Shown one piece after another: positions 59,108-64,000 of a stretch of DNA of 64,000 nucleotides (the stretch's first letter is position 1; every line of letters starts with the position of its first letter). Both the position numbers and the translations under genes were made by a program. Source of the DNA: Taenia hydatigena (Eukaryota; Platyhelminthes; Cestoda; Cyclophyllidea; Taeniidae); contig JADWOT020000001.1 of NCBI GenBank assembly GCA_036345935.2, positions 28,066,143-28,130,142 of the forward strand, in the 5' to 3' direction. The notes beneath the pieces are model-generated. The model made no database searches. It was not told where the DNA came from and was given only the letters and a program-made list of their open reading frames with translations.

Positions 59108-61380
59108 CATCCGAACAATGGCATGGAGCAGAATCTTCCTTCTTCATTAACCAATGTCATAATGTAGCGATTTGGACCAGTGAGACGTCAGAGACTCCCG
59201 TGATATGCCTTTCTGCCAACTCATTTTACGCAGTCACGTATTCATCCAACGTGCTTCCTTAAGAAGTTCAGATACAGTCTTTAGGAAGTCACTACTGCCA
59301 ACTTTCGTGTGTGCATCACTAATTCCAATTAAACATTTCCCATTTTGCTTGTAATCTCTTATTACTGCACCGTTCAGAGTACCCCGTTGACTTGCGAATC
59401 TGTGGTTCAATTGGCTGGTCGAGTCGATAACAAACTGACTGTAGGGCGTGACTGTGGCTCTGGTTTAACCAGCAGTAACTCAGCGCCTTGATTCACTGAC
59501 GGCTCACCACTTGCCTCTTTTGCCTATTTAGCAAACTTGCCATTCTCTCAGCAAGCTTCCAGCCAACCAGCTAGCCACGGTGGCAACCAAGTGAGAAAGG
59601 AGGCGAATTTTTTCAATTAGCTACTGCACAAATTGTTGACTCACTGACTGACTGATCCATCAACCAACTAAATGACCCTCCAACTGACGCATAGTCCCAA
59701 AGAGACTTATTTCTTGGCATGGGTTGATGATTTTGATAAGTGAATAGCAATTGACAACTTAGATGGACAACTCTCTCTACAAGAGTTCGTTGAGGTTTCA
59801 CACAACCTGCCATTCTGTCGCACAAATTGTTGAGTGCGTGACTGGCCAAAGCAGCAAACAAACTGAAAATTTGCCTAGCCAACAGCTAGCGACTGTGTTA
59901 CTTCGTCAATGTTCTCTGGAGTGCGTCAAAACAGTCAGTGAAATTTGAGAACCGGAGATTTGTTTGCCTTACCACCCAACGGTGACGAAGTTGCATACCA
60001 TGAATCTCCTCATTTCGGCCTATACTTACAAAGCAACTGTGCCTCATTGTGGCCCATGGAATGGGTTGACATAGAGACGAACCCAATGTAAGCTATTGTC
60101 TCCTCTCATTGTCTCAAGGCGTCTGTCTTAATCACTTGATACGCCCTGTTAGGCAAGTCGTTCCCAGTGAAGACCAACTGCTTTTGGGATGGGGTCTTCA
60201 GTGTTGCATTTTCTGACTAGTTTCCAATGATATAAAAATGTCATTCACCTTGTCGACATCCGAGAGCTTAGTGCTGAATTGACTGCGGGTAGCCGGATTG
60301 CTGAGAGGTCGACTGTTACAAATAATAAGACCAGGCACTACCTCAACAACTAATTAAATGTAGAGGTGCAATCCTTCAAAGGTTGTTGGCGGATTGAGAT
60401 ACCGCTGGGAGAATTTAGTCAATCTGAGGTAGTCATCCTTCTGTGTTTATGTCTATGCCTATGCTGGCTAGGCATCCACCTTTGTCTGTTTTATCACAGA
60501 CGTCATTCCGACGATTCCATGCGAGGTCTGAAGTCACCGAATGCGAGGGCATTTGGCTAGTGGAAGAGGTAGACGATGGTTCGATGCTAAGAAGTAAAGT
60601 AAACTTAAGAGGAGACAAATGTTGTGCATTTTGGTGATTCTAGTGGATTATCCGCATCAACTGCTGTTTCCTTTTCCTACTCACTCGATTAATCCCGACC
60701 ACCTCCTACAGGTGACTATGGTGTCCCCCACACCCACTTACCTTATCCACGTAAAACACCGCTGCCCATCCCATTCCCCTTTAAGCAAAGCTTCCCAAAA
60801 TGGGTAGTGGAAATCAGCGCTTGAAGTAGGCGGAACTTTATTTGAATCATACCACTATGTTGGGGTGAAAGAGGATGAGAGGTCAGGAGCACGAGCAATC
60901 AAACATTATAGTGACAGAAGGAAGCCAGTATCGAAGTTAATTTAAATTGACAGCAGCACCTCTAATGTCATTATGTTACCAGGTAGCAGCAGTTCACCAG
61001 TGCGCAGCCTCGATATGTGCAGAAGAATGTTACGCAGACCATTTCGGCCTCCAATAGCATCTTCGCAAACTCACCAAAGCATGGCATTGCGGCGATGTGA
61101 CTGCCTTGTCTGTCGTCGGCAAGAAGACGAGGATTTGAAAATGATTTGCGTGTGCAACAGCGCTTAATCATCCGAGCGTGCCAGACGCGAGCAATTGGAT
61201 TCTATGAGACCATGTGTACTAACTGTTCACACTCTGCTTGTTCCAAGGGTAGGAAGGTCAAAGAGGGGTGACGAATCTCACAACCTTTGGACACTTCGCA
61301 TTGCGCTCTTTTAATTAATAATTTCATTTTACTACTTGGAGAATTGGCTTTCAAGTGATGCGTTCGATGTCAGACTTCAA
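59108..61380 (-). repeat. Repeat family B, 2.25-kb copy (inverted)
   Basis: Reverse complement of 4940-7195 end to end. Its plus strand matches 250-900 directly over 60600-61250. It contains the CAGTCA/TTGGT-rich segment at 59560-59900. Confidence 0.75.
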
Positions 61381-63095
61381 TCAGCGATCGTTCAAGTTGC
61401 CGTTCGTTAGTCATGTCTGCAACGAGCCAACTGTTGGGCGTGGCTGCAGCTGTGGGTGATCCACTTCACCAGTTCCTCTCATTTGGCAATCATGCGCGTA
61501 GGTTATAATGGGAGAAGGTCAAATGCCAATTAGTCATAGCTCTAGTTGTTGGCCAATCAGTAGATCAGTAACCATGCTACCAACATAGACACAGGCCACC
61601 AAAATTAAGAACCTCAGAAGCAGTCGCAAACGTTTACTTTATTTAAGATTAGTTTACTCTCCACTGATTAACCATCCGTCTAAGAAGAACATGGGCAAAA
61701 TGATCTTGCATTTAGAAAGGATCGTCACATGCTCAAAGTGAGGTGGAGGAAGATACCGCCGATGAGCCTGATCCTTGCACGAATGACATTTTATTTCAAA
61801 CAAGTGCGCATTCTTGCACACCTACAACAGTTGACTTGCTGAAGGAGTAGGGGAAAAGAAGGAGGATTGAGCGTCAGTTGAGCTGACTAGGATGCCACCC
61901 TGAGTTCAGTGAGAAGATTGTGTGCTTCGGGCTACAGCAGCCTCCCAATGTCCTTCGATTGCGGTCTACTAACTACAAGAATCCTAAGTGCCACAGACAG
62001 AGAATTCCCATTACCCTTTGTGGATTGTGCAAGATTTCACTTGGGTTTGAAAGACAATGGCATTCAAGCGAGGATCGAACGCATCGGCGTGGAAAGAATA
62101 AAGGCTGGGCCGGGAGGCTTAGAGCAGTTGTGGGGACACAATACGCTTGAAGCCTCACCACCTCACACTGGTGGTTAAAAGCCTGACGTCTCCTTAGCAC
62201 TGATAAGTGGCCTCAGTGTATGCGTAAAGTATAGGGAGGAGAGTAAGGAGTCGATGCTGAGATTTTCTCGAGAAATAGCTCCACCTCAGTCATATACGTC
62301 AAACAGATGGTGATACCGCATTCGCATCCTGGTAAGGGCTGCCGTTACGCAACCTCTTTACGTAGTTGTGGAGTTCCCTTAGGTCAAGGCAGCACTAACC
62401 ACTGAGATGTGAAGAGAAGCACAGTTATGCACGCCAGCTCGGGCGTCATTGGCATCTCTAGCTGCTACGGTCATAGTCATAAGCACTCGCGTCCATCTGC
62501 TAGACTGAACAGCCGAATTAATTACTGCGTCATTCACTGATGGGGACGGATATCCAGTCGCTTCGTCAAATCGGCTTATGCGCTTTATATAGGCTTGACT
62601 TAGTAGTCCTCAACGGTGAACGAGAAGTGTTCGACGGACACCATTCTTGCTGCGGATCCGTCATCATCTGCCTTCGAGAGAGAAAAGTGCTCTCATAACA
62701 CTCATCACTCTGCCTCGTTCATCAATCACCAAAAATGTGTTAAAGCTGAGTCTGCAACACATTTCGATGGGTATGATGGTTTCTGTAATTGGGTCTGTGC
62801 ATCCTCCTTCCATCATTTTTGCATAGCTTTTATTTCCTTAGAAAGGGTAGAGTGCGATCCGCCAGGAAGTACTCTTAATTGATGTGAAGGCTAATGACAA
62901 CATTTCTAAGGCCAGAGACGTGTTCTTTGAACGCTTCTAAGTCAAGCATGAATAATACAGGTATGGCGACGTGATGAAGCCGCTTAAGAAATGTCAACGT
63001 TGTTTAATTATGTGGTGGCTTTTCTGGCCGTTGAAATCGCGTGTGCCTGTGTCTCTTCTTCCTCGCAGCAGCACTAATCACAGAGACAGTGGTGA
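61380..63095. other. Repeat debris, no gene seen
   Basis: 62450-62720 resembles 1040-1180 (GGACGGATATCCAGTCGCTT, TTCGACGGACACC). Frames at 61909-62200 on both strands overlap and have no motif. Confidence 0.35.
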
Positions 63096-63410
63096 TTCAG
63101 CAACAGAACCTGTCCTTTCCCGAACGTGCTTAATCCTCCTCATCCCAACTCGTCATCAATGTCTCCAGTGATGGAAATTGATGCCCAACCTGATACACAC
63201 CTTCGCAATTATGGCGGTGCGTCGCTGCTAACATTGCAGCAGCATCAAACTTCGTGGGAGTCACGTCTCAGCCAATGCGGATTGAGACTGTATTCAAGTA
63301 ACATCTGCAATCGTGGTGGACCTCTTGCCCTTTTAGAACCCAATGGTGGTCCAATCACTAAACAAGTGACGTTTGCACAATTCGCCTGATTTGACAGACA
63401 TGGATCGCAT
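63095..63410 (+). repeat. Repeat family L2, copy 2
   Basis: Partner of 7745-8060. It is followed at once by the FN3-containing family H copy at 63395. Confidence 0.7.
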
Positions 63411-64000
63411 TGTAGAATTGATTCTAGTGGATCTGGTTAGTCCTAAGCAGTAGTAGTGGTTCAGCTTTCAGCAAAAACGAGCATAGAGGACTCATTTCCT
63501 TCCAAAGCCAGGATAGGCACCAAGGTGCTCTCTGTCGTCAGATTCTCTCCCATCAATACATGCACAAATGGTGATAGAAATGGTTTGATTTGACTTTAGA
63601 TTATAAGAAGTGAAATTCATCATCTAAGGGAGAAAATGCTGCTTCCACACCTCAGTGTCAAATGTGTAAGCAATAAAGTAGGCAACAATACACGCGTCGG
63701 GTCCAGGTGGGGTGTTCCAGTTCACACACACGCATTGAGGAACAAGTGTGTAATGCTTTGTTTGTTTGACTGCCACTTTTGGCTACCATGACTTAAGTGG
63801 TCATGCTGCCCTGGTCGCGTGGGCTGGCCTCTGTACCATGTCAGCATCCCCGTACCCTCTGTTTATTGAAGATGCCTATTCTGCCCTAGTAACGCGCCCT
63901 CTGTTGCCTTCAAAGAAGTCTCGGGATGTTGCAAGGTGCTTAAATTTTCACATACTGAGGAGTGCTATGACCTTCACAAGTGAAAACGCAGTGATTTGTC
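63395..64000 (+). repeat. Repeat family H, copy 3, cut by the window edge
   Basis: Direct match to 12566-13165, starting at GAATTGATTCTAGTGGATCT. It contains the broken FN3 copy and continues out of the window. Confidence 0.8.
63492..63839 (-). pseudogene. Fibronectin type III exon, broken copy
   Basis: Aligns codon for codon with the frame at 12648-12995 and keeps CVCVNWNTPP, the middle-strand segment IAYTFDTEVWKQ and the TSYNL segment. Three stops interrupt it: a Trp codon to TGA near residue 13, a Tyr codon to TAG near residue 19, and a Leu codon to TAG just before the TSYNL segment. The repeat that contains it continues to the right edge of the window. Clearly non-functional as read. Confidence 0.7.

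Noticed and set aside
1..64000. CRISPR arrays, operons, rRNA or prokaryotic genes
   Set aside because: No regularly spaced identical repeats, no long frames, no Shine-Dalgarno sites before frames; the short GT-AG introns point to a eukaryote.

Overview
This is a gene-poor stretch of nuclear DNA from a multicellular eukaryote, most likely an invertebrate. No open frame exceeds about 165 codons. Nothing resembles operons, ribosome-binding sites, tRNA, rRNA or CRISPR arrays. The few credible coding pieces are split by very short GT-AG introns: about 30, 51, 56-58 and 143 nt. Tiny introns, one extracellular-type fibronectin III exon and a Ty3/gypsy relic would fit a flatworm such as a cestode or trematode. 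That assignment is inference and rests on no diagnostic gene.

Most of the window is a mosaic of old, diverged repeats 0.2 to 2.3 kb long, present as two to four copies in direct or inverted orientation. The largest are: an inverted pair at 4.9-7.2 kb and 59.1-61.4 kb; an inverted pair at 48.3-49.7 kb and 54.6-55.9 kb with a third partial copy at 22.8-23.5 kb; a four-copy family at 2.5-3.6, 36.2-37.3, 41.4-42.1 and 57.8-58.9 kb; and direct pairs at 18.7/24.5 kb, 41.9/49.7 kb, 40.8/52.4 kb and 44.8/52.9 kb. Most carry no readable protein, so they look like non-autonomous or badly decayed elements. The one recognisable transposon protein is a Ty3/gypsy reverse-transcriptase fragment at 48.1-48.3 kb with an in-frame stop.

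The most gene-like block is 26.2-34.2 kb. It is built as a large palindrome: left arm 26.27-27.47 kb, right arm 31.43-33.12 kb. The spacer holds a 730-bp direct repeat (27.86-28.59 and 30.38-31.11 kb). A minus-strand gene for an acidic, Ser/Pro-rich, probably disordered protein lies at 28.57-29.48 kb. Its last exon and poly(A) region fall inside the first direct repeat, so the second direct repeat carries an orphan copy of the gene's 3' end. Each palindrome arm carries a related two-exon piece joined by a 51-nt intron with conserved splice sites. Small open frames follow the right arm at 33.12-34.19 kb.

A second item of interest is a fibronectin type III exon inside a dispersed repeat. The copy at 12.65-13.0 kb is open. 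The copy at 63.5-63.84 kb has three in-frame stops. Third-party comparison (translated search, RNA-seq) would be needed to name the organism or any gene; repeat coordinates were aligned by eye and are good to roughly 10-30 bp.
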